A stretch of DNA of 55,465 bases from contig CANQYD010000012.1 in assembly GCA_947627985.1 (NCBI GenBank), forward strand, positions 1 through 55,465, read 5' to 3'. Below, piece after piece: positions 43,558 through 52,200 of the stretch (positions within the stretch are counted from its first letter, which is position 1; each line of letters begins with the position of its first letter). The notes beneath the pieces were generated by a model. That model worked only from the letters and a program-made list of their open reading frames with translations, did not search any database and was not told where the DNA came from. The DNA is from an uncultured Clostridia bacterium (lineage in GTDB: Bacteria; Bacillota; Clostridia; Oscillospirales; Ruminococcaceae). The position numbers and the translations under genes are program-made.

Positions 43558-45290
43558 GCCCCGGCGCCCCCTTCCGAAGCCTTGATCTGGCTCTCGTAAA
43601 TCTCCCGGTACTCGGCACAGGTCGCAAGAAGTTCGTCATGAGTGCCGATGCCTTCGGGCTTGCCGTCTTCAAGCACGATCACCCGGTCGCAGTGCATTAC
43701 CGTCGAGACCCTCTGTGAGACGACGATGACGGTCGGCTGATAGTCAAGCCCCGATATCGCCGAGCGTAAGAGGGCGTCGGTCTTGTAGTCGAGAGCCGAG
43801 GAAGAGTCGTCTAAAATCAGGATTTTCGGCTTTCTGACGAGCGCCCTCGCGATGCAGAGCCGCTGCGCCTGACCTCCCGAGAGGTTCGACTGACCCTGCT
43901 CGATGACATGATCCAGCCCGCCGTCAAATTTCTCGACAAATTCCCATGCCTGAGCCGCTTTGAGCGCCGAGATGATGTCCTCATCGGAGGCGTTTTCACA
44001 GCCGAAGAGCATGTTTTCCCTGACAGTGCCTCTGAAAAGGCGGTTCTTTTGGAGGACAAACCCGAAGACCGAGCGCAGGTAATCTATATCATAATTTTTT
44101 ACATTTTCACCGAATATTTTCACCTCTCCCGACGTCGCATCATAGAACCGAGGTAAGAGGCTCACAAGGCTTGTCTTGCCGCAGCCCGTCGGACCTATCA
44201 CGCCGACGGTTTCGCCGGGTTTTAGGGAAAATGTGACATTTTCCACCGAATCGGCAGCCGCTCCCGAGTATTTCAGGGAGGCGTTTATATACTCTACGGA
44301 ATATTCAGAATTATTATTACAATTTGTAATGCTGCCGTTAGCCATTTCGGGGGTGACGTTGAGGACGTCCGCGATCCTCTTGGCACATGCCGCAGTCTTG
44401 GGGACGGAGATGATCAGGTTGGCAAGCTTTATCAGCTCCACCAAAATCTGGGACATATAATTGTAAAGTGCGATGACAAGACCCTGCGTAAGAGCCCCGG
44501 CTTCGACCCTGAGCGCGCCTTGCCATATCAGGAAAATTATAGCAAGATTTACGATGACAAAGGTCAGCGGATTCATCGCCGCCGAAATCCTGCCGACATG
44601 CTTCTGCTCGGCGCAAAGTGCGTTGTTTTCGGTCTCAAACCGCAGCTGCTCCTCCGGCTCCTTGCAAAAGGCTCGTATGACCCGCGCACCCGTGAGATTC
44701 TCCTTCGTGATCAAAAGAACGCGCTCTAAACGCCTCTGAACGCCGGTGTAGAGCGGTATGCAAAAGAGGGTGATCCCGACGACTACGACGCTTAGGATCG
44801 GTATCGTCAGGACGAAGATCAGCGCCGCTTTTACGTCGATGGTGAACGCCATTATCATCGCGCCGAAGACGATGATGGGGGAACGCATCATCAGCCTAAG
44901 CATCATGTTGAGCCCCGACTGAACGGTGTTTACGTCGCTGGTCAGGCGGGTAATGAGAGCCGATGTCCCGAGATTGTCGAGCTCCGAAAATCCCAGACTG
45001 CCGATGTGCGAAAAGAGCGCCGAGCGAAGATTTGTGCAGAATCCGACGGCTCCCTTCGCTGCGAAATACTGAGCCGCCAGCGTCGAGCAAAGACCCGTCG
45101 CGCCGAGGAGTATCAGCACTCCGCACATTTTATATATATAGGCTCGGTCCCCCGAGGGTATGCCGTTGTCGATGATCGCAGCCACCACGAACGGCACCAA
45201 GAGCTCGAAGCATGCTTCCAAAATCTTGAAAAACGGAGCCGTGAAAGCCTCCAAGGTGTAGCCTTTGAAGTATTTGAGAAGGGTTTTCAT
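43554..45290 (-). CDS. ABC exporter half-transporter, subunit 1 (ATP-binding/permease)
   Basis: This 578-residue half-transporter has a membrane domain and an NBD with Walker A GPTGCGKTSL, Q-loop FVLQKNRLF, signature LSGGQAQRLCIARALV and a Walker B that reads ILILDDSSSALD. The catalytic Glu of the usual LDEATS is replaced by Asp, which marks this as the degenerate-site partner of a heterodimer; the H-loop region reads SQRVSTV, with Gln where His is expected. The partner gene (41836-43557) overlaps its end by four bases. GGAGGCTCT precedes the ATG. Confidence 0.94.
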   Translation of the reverse strand: MKTLLKYFKGYTLEAFTAPFFKILEACFELLVPFVVAAIIDNGIPSGDRAYIYKMCGVLILLGATGLCSTLAAQYFAAKGAVGFCTNLRSALFSHIGSLGFSELDNLGTSALITRLTSDVNTVQSGLNMMLRLMMRSPIIVFGAMIMAFTIDVKAALIFVLTIPILSVVVVGITLFCIPLYTGVQRRLERVLLITKENLTGARVIRAFCKEPEEQLRFETENNALCAEQKHVGRISAAMNPLTFVIVNLAIIFLIWQGALRVEAGALTQGLVIALYNYMSQILVELIKLANLIISVPKTAACAKRIADVLNVTPEMANGSITNCNNNSEYSVEYINASLKYSGAAADSVENVTFSLKPGETVGVIGPTGCGKTSLVSLLPRFYDATSGEVKIFGENVKNYDIDYLRSVFGFVLQKNRLFRGTVRENMLFGCENASDEDIISALKAAQAWEFVEKFDGGLDHVIEQGQSNLSGGQAQRLCIARALVRKPKILILDDSSSALDYKTDALLRSAISGLDYQPTVIVVSQRVSTVMHCDRVIVLEDGKPEGIGTHDELLATCAEYREIYESQIKASEGGAGA

Positions 45291-45434
45291 AGAGCCTCCT
45301 GAATCGGGATTTTAAAAAAGCCGCGTAAGCGGCGCGAAGAGAAAACGGAGGTGAGAGGGCAGAGGGGGTTGGGTGCGGGAGGAGGGTTGGGCAGGGTGCA
45401 GCCTTTGAGGACCGGGTGCTGAAGGAGGGGTTGG

Positions 45435-45529
45435 GGGCGAAGCCCGGGACCGCGCGCAGGCGCGCGGTCCCCTCGCCTCCGCGAAGCGGAGGCGGCTCGG
45501 CTCAGCTCCGCTGAGCCGGGGCTTCGCCC
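45435..45529. repeat. Cloverleaf palindromic element, copy F
   Basis: GGGCGAAGCCC and GGGCTTCGCCC enclose GGGACCGCGCG with CGCGCGGTCCC, CGCCTCCGC-GAA-GCGGAGGCG and CGGCTCAGC-TCC-GCTGAGCCG. Confidence 0.88.
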
Positions 45530-45653
45530 TGTGCCCCCCTTTTACACTCTACGGAAATAGGAGGAGGCGCATCTGCTCCTGATTGGGGTAAAGTGCAGTA
45601 GGCGGGTTGGGCGGGGTGCCGCCTTTGAGAACCGGGTGCTGGAAGAGGGTTGG

Positions 45654-45751
45654 GGGCGAAGCCCGGGACCGCGCGCGCAGGCGCGCGGTCCCCCCCGCCT
45701 CCGCGAAGCGGAGGCGGCTCGGCTCAGCTCCGATGAGCCGGGGCTTCGCCC
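45654..45751. repeat. Cloverleaf palindromic element, copy G
   Basis: Nearly identical to F, with a slightly longer first hairpin (GGGACCGCGCGCG) and one changed base in the third (GATGAGCCG instead of GCTGAGCCG), which leaves a mismatch. Confidence 0.87.
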
Positions 45752-45763
45752 CGTGCCTCCCTT

Positions 45764-47431
45764 TTACTCTACGGAAATAATGTAGTAGTAGACCGGCTGC
45801 TCCCCTCTTACAAGGGTGATGTCCATGCGCGAGCCGAATTTTTCCTCCACACGCTCTCTCAGGGCTTCGGCGTCGCTGTCGGCGACGTCCTCGCCCACGA
45901 TTATCGTGATGAACTCGCTGTCGCCGTCCACCATTCTCTTGATGAGCCTGTATGCGGCTTTATTCATGTCGATATCCACAAAGCTGAGCTTGCCGTTGTC
46001 AAGGGCTAAGATTTCGCCGTTCTTGATCTGCTGACCGTCGAACTCAGAATCCCTCGCGGCAAAGGTGATCTGACCCGTCTTGACCCTCTCAAAAGCTTGG
46101 GTCATGTCGGACCTCATGGTATTGAAGTCGGCTTCGGGATCATATGCCAAAAGCGCAGAGAGACCCTGCGGCACCGTTCTCGTCTGCAAGACGCAGACCT
46201 TTCTGTCCGCAAGCTTGACCGCCTGCTCGGCTGCCATGATGATGTTCTTATTGTTCGGCAGCACAAATACCGTCTCCGCGGGGGTCGCCTGAATCGCGGC
46301 TAATATGTCCTGCGTGGAGGGATTCATGGTCTGTCCGCCTTTGACGATGCAGTCGGCTCCCGCGTCTTTGAACATAGCCTCAATGCCGGAACCTGCCGCG
46401 ACAGCCACAAATCCGTAGGGCTTCTCCGGCGGCACCGATACATAAGCCTTGTTGGAGCTCGATACCGTCACCTTATCCGGCTTCTTCTTGGCTTCGTGCT
46501 GCATTCTCATATTCTCGATCTTAGGGAGATTTATCTGCCCGTATTCAAGACCCTTCTCGATCGCAAGACCCGGGTTGTTGGTGTGGACGTGGACCTTGAT
46601 GATCTCCCCGTCCTCGACGACTACAACGCAGTCTCCGATGCTCTCAAGATATGCCCTGAGCGTCAGACTGTCTCCGCAGCCCTCGTCTTTGTGTATGATG
46701 TACTCGGTGCAGTATGTAAAGGTGATCTCTCCCTCGAATTTCCCGACGGCAGATGCATATGTCTCGATGGTGACGGGCTCTGCGGGTTTTGCCTCGGGTT
46801 CTTTGTATTCATATATCTCTCCGCCCGAAAAGACCTGCTCCATCGCCCTCATGTACATGCAAAAGCCCTTGCCGCCCGCGTCCACGACTCCCGCTTTTTT
46901 AAGAGTGGGAAGCAGCTCCGGGGTGGTCTCGAGAGCTTTTTCAGCCTCTTTGCATATCTCTCCCCAGAACGCGTTTATATCATCAGCCTCGGGTGCAAGC
47001 TCCTTCGCCTTTTCGGCGGCAAGTCTTGATACCGTCAGTATCGTTCCCTCCGTCGGCTTCATGACAGCCTTGTAAGCCCTCTCTACGCCAAGTTCCATAG
47101 CCCTCGCAAGATCGACAGCAGTCGCCTCTTTCATGTCCTTAAAAGCCTTGTCATAGCCCTTGAAGAGGATAGAAGTGATAACTCCCGAGTTGCCTCTTGC
47201 GCCTCTTAAAAGCGCTCCGCTCATCGTCTTTGCGACTTCAGACACGGTGCAGCTGTCAGGCATGAGCAGGAGCTCCGCTCTTGCGCTTCCTAAAGTCATC
47301 GACATGTTGGTTCCGGTGTCGCCGTCGGGGACCGGGAATACGTTTAAGGCGTCGATTTCCTTTCTGTTTGCGGCGATGCAGTTAGCCGCGCTTATAAATG
47401 CGTCCCTAAGGACCTTTCCGCTTATCGTCAT
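45764..47431 (-). CDS. fakA: FakA/YloV-type fatty acid kinase (DAK2 domain)
   Basis: This 555-residue protein carries a DAK2 ATP-binding domain with the metal and phosphate motif NVFPVPDGDTGTNMS (about residues 29-43) and GARGNSGVI, then a FakA central domain (with VHVHTNNPG) and a C-terminal domain. With a DegV/FakB partner it phosphorylates exogenous or recycled fatty acids. No fakB lies here. YloU is encoded 12 bp upstream, the usual Firmicute order. A cloverleaf repeat has duplicated its last codons downstream. Confidence 0.94.
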   Translation of the reverse strand: MTISGKVLRDAFISAANCIAANRKEIDALNVFPVPDGDTGTNMSMTLGSARAELLLMPDSCTVSEVAKTMSGALLRGARGNSGVITSILFKGYDKAFKDMKEATAVDLARAMELGVERAYKAVMKPTEGTILTVSRLAAEKAKELAPEADDINAFWGEICKEAEKALETTPELLPTLKKAGVVDAGGKGFCMYMRAMEQVFSGGEIYEYKEPEAKPAEPVTIETYASAVGKFEGEITFTYCTEYIIHKDEGCGDSLTLRAYLESIGDCVVVVEDGEIIKVHVHTNNPGLAIEKGLEYGQINLPKIENMRMQHEAKKKPDKVTVSSSNKAYVSVPPEKPYGFVAVAAGSGIEAMFKDAGADCIVKGGQTMNPSTQDILAAIQATPAETVFVLPNNKNIIMAAEQAVKLADRKVCVLQTRTVPQGLSALLAYDPEADFNTMRSDMTQAFERVKTGQITFAARDSEFDGQQIKNGEILALDNGKLSFVDIDMNKAAYRLIKRMVDGDSEFITIIVGEDVADSDAEALRERVEEKFGSRMDITLVRGEQPVYYYIISVE

Positions 47432-47443
47432 TTAGGCACCTCC

Positions 47444-47803
47444 TCAACCGTTTTCCATTCCGTCTACAAAGACGTTTACCTGCTCGGCGGCAAGTCCCGT
47501 CTCCTGCTCCACCGTGAACCTGACCTTGTTTACAATGCTGTCGGTAATAGCGGCGACGTTAATGCCGTACATGACCGTCAGATGAAGATCGACAGTGAGC
47601 TTGCCGCTCTCCTTTTCCGCCCGGACCTTGACGCCGTTGTCGATGGCGTCGGATTTTAAGACCTTCGTCCGAAGCCCCTGAGAAGCTCCCGCCGGGTTCA
47701 TCTTCACGACCCCGAAGCAGCCCGTGACGGTGTGCCCTATTAAATTGGAAAGATATCCCTCGGAAAGAGTTATCGCTCCAAGATGAGTGTTTATCCTTAT
47801 CAC
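47444..47803 (-). CDS. Asp23/Gls24-family protein YloU
   Basis: This 119-residue protein begins MIRINTHLGAITLSEGYLSN and has the family core VTGCFGVVKM...VDLHLTVMYGINVAAI...NKVRFTVEQETGL. Members are envelope-stress-associated and often precede fakA. I choose the GTG at 47803, eight bases after AGAGG; a TTG two codons upstream is possible but too close to that site. It is 12 bp before fakA. Confidence 0.9.
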   Translation of the reverse strand: MIRINTHLGAITLSEGYLSNLIGHTVTGCFGVVKMNPAGASQGLRTKVLKSDAIDNGVKVRAEKESGKLTVDLHLTVMYGINVAAITDSIVNKVRFTVEQETGLAAEQVNVFVDGMENG

Positions 47804-47844
47804 TTGCAAAACCTCTTTTCAGCTTTGATAACATTATCTTTAAT

Positions 47845-47873
47845 ACTATACCACATCTGCCGAAAGATTGCAA
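47845..47873 (-). promoter_or_regulatory. yloU-fakA promoter
   Basis: On the minus strand TTGCAA (47873-47868) is followed after 17 bases by TATAGT (47850-47845), about 42 bp before the GTG start. Confidence 0.75.
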
Positions 47874-47892
47874 GACCCAAATTGTTGATTTG

Positions 47893-48993
47893 TCAATATT
47901 TTTGCAGCCCGATCTCTACAGAAAATGCCGTTTTTTGAATAATTGCGGAAAAATCGCCGCCCAAATCCTCCGCAAAATCCGGTTCATATTTATAGATCAT
48001 CTTCCCGATCTCAAACAAATCCCCGTTTACGATATGTTTTGCCCCATCTTCGCAAAGCCTCAGAATTTCGCGCTCGGCTGATTTTCTGACCTCATCTTCA
48101 TCTGCGCCTCCCGGAAGCGAGCCGACCGAATATTTTCCTGTAATGTAAACATTTATAAAAGGCGCGCCGTCGATTATCCTGATTTTTCTCGATATTTTGA
48201 TATGATCAGCCGAGACGGTAACGCTCTCATCGCCCATAGGAACCGTCACCGTAAGAGCCTTCGTCCTGCCTTTTAAGAGGCTGATACCCATCGTAGAATC
48301 TGTATCTATCTCTGCCCCGGCTCCATCTGGACCTACAAGGCGGGAGGAAAAAATCCCGATATTCGTGTCGGTAAGGGTGTAGCCGTCGCCGAAATCGTCT
48401 CCCGGGTCGAGGGTCAGAACCGGCACCGCCAAGGTCTCGCCGTCGCCGTCTATCGCGTTTGAAAGCTCGATGATGCGGGAGCTCAGGGCTCGACCGTCCT
48501 CGACAGCCTCCTCGACCACCCCGCGCAGTAAAATAGCCGTCGCGGCTCCCTGATGAAGCTTGAAGCCGAGCGTCTTTGCAGCCGAACCCTTGCAGAAAAC
48601 GACGTTCACGCCGAGGTAGACGTCCGAGCGCTTAAAATAATCCAAAAATGCCGAAAAATCGGTATCCGCGAGTGCTTCACCGATGACTATGAGCTCGGCG
48701 TCGCCCAAAAAAATCTCCTTGCCGGTCTGAAGGCGAAGGCTCTCCTCCGTCTCCTTGAGATTGCCGCCGTATGCCGTCAGCGTGACGACGGTGGATTCGT
48801 CGGCGTCGACCGGCGCACCCTCCGGCGCCTTGCCGCTGAAAATCTGATAGGAAGCCTTTATGCCGCCGTCCGCTTTGTCGATTCCGATCGCGTGCACAAC
48901 AAGGCGGTTCTGCACTTCACCGCTTCCGCGGCAGGAGGTCAGGGCGATCATCATCACCATAGAGAATATCATCATAAAAACCCGCTTCAACAT
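47893..48993 (-). CDS. gerKC: Spore germination protein GerC-type lipoprotein
   Basis: This 366-residue Ger(x)C-family lipoprotein has the lipobox MIALTSCRGSGEVQNR (Cys about 21) and the family stretches VHAIGIDK, then EIFLGDAELIVIGEALA. It is the outer-leaflet C subunit of a nutrient germinant receptor in spores. It overlaps gerB by seven bases. Its promoter, if any, would be forespore-specific and I could not identify a sigma-G site. Confidence 0.93.
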   Translation of the reverse strand: MLKRVFMMIFSMVMMIALTSCRGSGEVQNRLVVHAIGIDKADGGIKASYQIFSGKAPEGAPVDADESTVVTLTAYGGNLKETEESLRLQTGKEIFLGDAELIVIGEALADTDFSAFLDYFKRSDVYLGVNVVFCKGSAAKTLGFKLHQGAATAILLRGVVEEAVEDGRALSSRIIELSNAIDGDGETLAVPVLTLDPGDDFGDGYTLTDTNIGIFSSRLVGPDGAGAEIDTDSTMGISLLKGRTKALTVTVPMGDESVTVSADHIKISRKIRIIDGAPFINVYITGKYSVGSLPGGADEDEVRKSAEREILRLCEDGAKHIVNGDLFEIGKMIYKYEPDFAEDLGGDFSAIIQKTAFSVEIGLQKY

Positions 48994-50036
48994 GCATTCT
49001 CCCTCCCGATATGTTTTTTAACCGATTTAATTATCAGCGCCGTGAGAGGCAGGAGGAAGCCGAAGATCAGGACCCCGGAGAGTTTGAATATCAAAAACCA
49101 CGTCTCGTTATAGCGAAGCCCGCGGCGGTACTCATAAACCGCGACGACCGCCGCCAAAGCCGCAAAGAAGAGGGCTCCCGAGGTCCGCTTTTCGGTCGGC
49201 TTAGAGCAGATGAAGATGTATACCGCCGTCACTATCGCACAGTTGAGCGCCCAGATCAGCATGTTTATCGCGTCAAAGCGCTGAATGAAGTTGCTCTTGG
49301 CATATGCTCCGAGCGCGTAGATGGGGTACCCCAATACCCCGACATAACGCCACAGAACGAGGGTGATGAGCATGAGCAAAGCCCCTATTATCGCGGTTTT
49401 GGAGGCGAGAAAGCCGTAAAACGACTTTCCCCAGCCCTTTTGAAGATGCTCCCCCAAGATCACGAGCATCGGTATCTGCCACGACGACGACACCGCGCCC
49501 AAGACATAATCCCGAAGCTCCGGAAGGTCGCCCGCCCTCATCGGGCGAAGGTTGAGCCAGTTGAATTCGCCTTCGCTGACGGCGATCATGATCGCGAAAA
49601 ACGCCGCAAAGAGCCAAAATACAACGCTTCCGGCTCTCGCCATGCCCTCTATCCCCGGTATCGCGCAAAAGCATGCCGCCGCGAAGAGTAAAATTATAGC
49701 GACGTATGGGGGCACGCTGTCCGGGAATTCGGTCGTCAGAAATTCCGCAAAGAGCGCGACGGTCCCGCCGGCGATTATCGCAAAATAGGCGGAACATGCG
49801 TATCCGAGCGGCTTTTTGAGTGATCCAAGCTCTGAAAATGCGCTGCTGCCGCCGGACTGGTAATATATGACGGAAGGGAAGGCTATGACCGCTTCGATTG
49901 CGGTCGCGGCAATCAGACCGAGCATTATCGGGGTGCCGGAGGTGAAGCCGTCGAAGCGGTAGATCATGGTGTGCATGAGGCGCGCAAGGAGCATGAGAAA
50001 CAGAAGCTGGGTGGGGGAAATTTTGGGTGATTTCAT
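48987..50036 (-). CDS. gerKB: Spore germination protein GerB-type (AAPF) membrane subunit
   Basis: This 349-residue, ten-helix-type membrane protein of the amino acid permease-like germinant-receptor B family starts MKSPKISPTQLLFLMLLARLM. Family-typical parts are SVIYYQSGG near residue 60, then SGVLGYPIYALGAYAKSNFIQRFD-like VLGYPIYALGAYAKS. It would bind the germinant. GAAAGGACCCGCCC precedes the ATG at 50036. The gap to gerA upstream (710 bp) is filled with repeats, so it may lie outside gerA's transcript. Confidence 0.93.
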   Translation of the reverse strand: MKSPKISPTQLLFLMLLARLMHTMIYRFDGFTSGTPIMLGLIAATAIEAVIAFPSVIYYQSGGSSAFSELGSLKKPLGYACSAYFAIIAGGTVALFAEFLTTEFPDSVPPYVAIILLFAAACFCAIPGIEGMARAGSVVFWLFAAFFAIMIAVSEGEFNWLNLRPMRAGDLPELRDYVLGAVSSSWQIPMLVILGEHLQKGWGKSFYGFLASKTAIIGALLMLITLVLWRYVGVLGYPIYALGAYAKSNFIQRFDAINMLIWALNCAIVTAVYIFICSKPTEKRTSGALFFAALAAVVAVYEYRRGLRYNETWFLIFKLSGVLIFGFLLPLTALIIKSVKKHIGRENAC

Positions 50037-50080
50037 GGGCGGGTCCTTTCGGGGGATTGGTGTATGTAGGGGGGACCGCA

Positions 50081-50155
50081 GGGCGAAGCCCGTGCGACGA
50101 AGTCGCACCGCCGACCGCAGTCGGCGTGTCGCGCACGCGCGACAGGGCTTCGCCC
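50081..50155. repeat. Cloverleaf palindromic element, copy H
   Basis: GGGCGAAGCCC and GGGCTTCGCCC enclose GTGCGAC-GAA-GTCGCAC, CGCCGAC-CGCA-GTCGGCG and TGTCGCGC-AC-GCGCGACA. Confidence 0.88.
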
Positions 50156-50422
50156 GTACCCTCAGCCCCGCAGAAGGTAAAAGTAGGGGCACCAGCCCTG
50201 CCGGCTCCGATTCTGCACAGACTTCTTTCAGGAGCGGGGGGGGAGAGACATGCTCAAAGCCTGCCTCTACCACTCGGTACGAATAGAAGTACATAAGTGT
50301 AAGCCATGACCTTGCGCCCGCCTTCATGCGGTACAAAGTGAAAAGACGGGGCTGGGAGCGTAGGCTGCAGAATCCGACCTCTGTCTTCTGATCTCCGACC
50401 TCTGCGCGAGAGGGGGACCGCA

Positions 50423-50497
50423 GGGCGAAGCCCGTGCGACGAAGTCGCACCGCCGACCGCGGTCGGCGTGTCGCGCACGCGCGACAGGGCTTCGCCC
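50423..50497. repeat. Cloverleaf palindromic element, copy I
   Basis: As copy H, with the second hairpin CGCCGACCGCGGTCGGCG, where an A in the loop of H has become G so that the inner bases now pair. Confidence 0.88.
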
Positions 50498-50745
50498 GTA
50501 CCCTCTGCCCCGCAGAAGGTAAAAGCAGGGGAACCCAGCCCCGCCGCCTCCGATTCTGCACAGACTTTTCTTAGGAGCAGGGGGGGAAGACATACTCCAA
50601 GCCTTCCTTTCCCCACGCGGCACGGTTAGGAGCACAATAGTAAAAGCCACGACCTTGCACCCGCCTTCCCACATCACAAAACAAAAATTCGTAGCAGATA
50701 CCCCCAATCCCCAACCTCTGACATCTGAATTCTGACTGCTGTCCT

Positions 50746-52200
50746 CTAATCGGCTCCGTTCAGCTCCTCCACCGTCCCGACGTCCTCCGCCGACTCGCGC
50801 GCCTTGAAGACCGCGTCCCTCATCGCCCTGAGCGTAAAAGGCGTCAGCGGCGCGGTGTAGGGCACGGCGCAGCTGTCCGTAGCGCAGGCGGAAACAAGCG
50901 TCACGGCAGAGGTCAGCGCGATCCCGAAAAAGCCGAAATATCCGCCCATGACGATGCTTAAAAGTCTCAGGATCGTCAGCTGCGGATTCAGTCCGGGGAT
51001 CACAAAGGCGCTCGTGGCGGTGATACCGATGATGATGAGAAGTGGCGCCGAGATCAATCCGCTCGTCACCGCGGCGTCGCCGATCACAAGACCCCCGACG
51101 ATCGAAACAGCCCCGCCTATCGCTCTCGGCAGCCTGATGCCCGCCTCCCGAAGTATCTCAAACATCACCGTCACGATCAGCATCTCGGCGACCAAGGGGT
51201 AGGGGGTCCGCTCTTCGGAAGCGATGAGATTCAGAAGCAGCGATCGGGAGAGCACCTCCGGGTGAAAGACCGCGGCGGCGACATAGAGCCCCGGCAGAAG
51301 CGAGCTGATGAAGAATGCCGAAAACCTGATGAAGCGCTGATATGTCGCGAAATACGAGACCTCGGCGTAGTCGTCGACAGCCTGAAAATTCTCGATAAAG
51401 AGCGCCGGCGCGATCACGGCAAACGGTACCCCGTCGATCAGGACCGCGATCCTGCCCTCATTGACTTTTGCACAGAGGACGTCAGGTCGCTCGGTCGTCG
51501 AAGCGCGTGAGAAAAACGATCTCTTTCCCCCGCTGACGTAGGGGATTATGCTCCCGCTCGTGAGGATCAGCTCCTCTTTAATCCTCTCAAGACCCTCTTT
51601 GGTCCGGGTGATGAGCTTTTTCGGCGTCTTCCCGTCGATATAGACAAGGCAGAGCTCGATATTTGATAATTTACCCGCGCGGATCAGTTCAAATCTCAGG
51701 CGGGGATTTCTTATCCTCCGTCTGATTATCGACATCGACGTGCGGATATTGTCATTAAGTGCCTCCCGCGTCCCTTTTATGTTCGGCTCGGTGTTCGGCT
51801 CTTCGACGGATCGGGATTTGTAGCCCTGAGCGGAGAACGCCATACCCCTCGGGTAACCGTGAATAAAGATCACCGCGAACCCCGAGCAAAGCCGCTCGAC
51901 CGCTTCATCAAGAAGATTTATCACCGCCGATTCCGTCGAGATCAACGACTTTTCAGCCAAAAATTTGAAGACGTCCTCGGGCTGGGCGCAAATTTTTTTG
52001 AAGTCCATCAGCGGCTGGAAAAGCATTTTTGAGAGATCGGCTGAGCTGACCATGCCTTCGAGGGTAAGCAGCGCGCATTTTATGCCCGAAACCTCGGTCC
52101 GCACGACGTTTAGATCCGCCGACCCGCCGAAGATTTTTCTGACCCCGGCGACTGCCTGCTCGAGGCGCACAGGGACCGGGATTTGACGATGTAAAGCCAT
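50746..52200 (-). CDS. gerKA: Spore germination protein GerA-type membrane subunit
   Basis: This 484-residue protein of the GerA family has an N-terminal soluble region (to about 260) with the family stretches FKKICAQPEDVFKFLAEKSL and KGTREALNDNIRTSMSIIRRRI, then VNEGRIAVLIDGVPFAVIAPALF, and about five membrane helices at the C-terminus. It is the A subunit of a germinant receptor in the inner spore membrane. GAGGTGG lies before the ATG. It is the upstream member, with B and C downstream after a repeat-filled gap. Confidence 0.95.
   Translation of the reverse strand: MALHRQIPVPVRLEQAVAGVRKIFGGSADLNVVRTEVSGIKCALLTLEGMVSSADLSKMLFQPLMDFKKICAQPEDVFKFLAEKSLISTESAVINLLDEAVERLCSGFAVIFIHGYPRGMAFSAQGYKSRSVEEPNTEPNIKGTREALNDNIRTSMSIIRRRIRNPRLRFELIRAGKLSNIELCLVYIDGKTPKKLITRTKEGLERIKEELILTSGSIIPYVSGGKRSFFSRASTTERPDVLCAKVNEGRIAVLIDGVPFAVIAPALFIENFQAVDDYAEVSYFATYQRFIRFSAFFISSLLPGLYVAAAVFHPEVLSRSLLLNLIASEERTPYPLVAEMLIVTVMFEILREAGIRLPRAIGGAVSIVGGLVIGDAAVTSGLISAPLLIIIGITATSAFVIPGLNPQLTILRLLSIVMGGYFGFFGIALTSAVTLVSACATDSCAVPYTAPLTPFTLRAMRDAVFKARESAEDVGTVEELNGAD

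Larger units (their letters stand above)
45291..45763. repeat. Tandem pair of cloverleaf elements between exporter and fakA
   Basis: This convergence-free gap holds two cloverleaf copies, F and G, about 220 bp apart, each flanked by near-identical GGTGC-GCCTTTGAG-ACCGGGTGCTG stretches. CTCTACGGAAATA, the complement of the last codons of fakA, is found just right of both copies (45547-45559 and 45768-45780). This is again an element duplicated with the end of its neighbouring gene. Confidence 0.85.
50037..50745. repeat. Tandem cloverleaf region between gerA and gerB
   Basis: This gap holds two near-identical blocks about 340 bp apart (from about 50072 and 50414), each with a cloverleaf (H and I) followed by a GCCCCGCAGAAGGTAAAAG stretch and ATTCTGCACAGACTT. 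It separates gerA from gerB-gerC. TCTGACCTCTGTC-type short repeats are interspersed near 50374-50402 and 50709-50745. I see no gene. Confidence 0.82.

Noticed and set aside
49273-50136. A 287-codon frame opposite or beside gerB
   Set aside because: It is a shifted frame of gerB with Arg-rich composition; gerB itself is clear.
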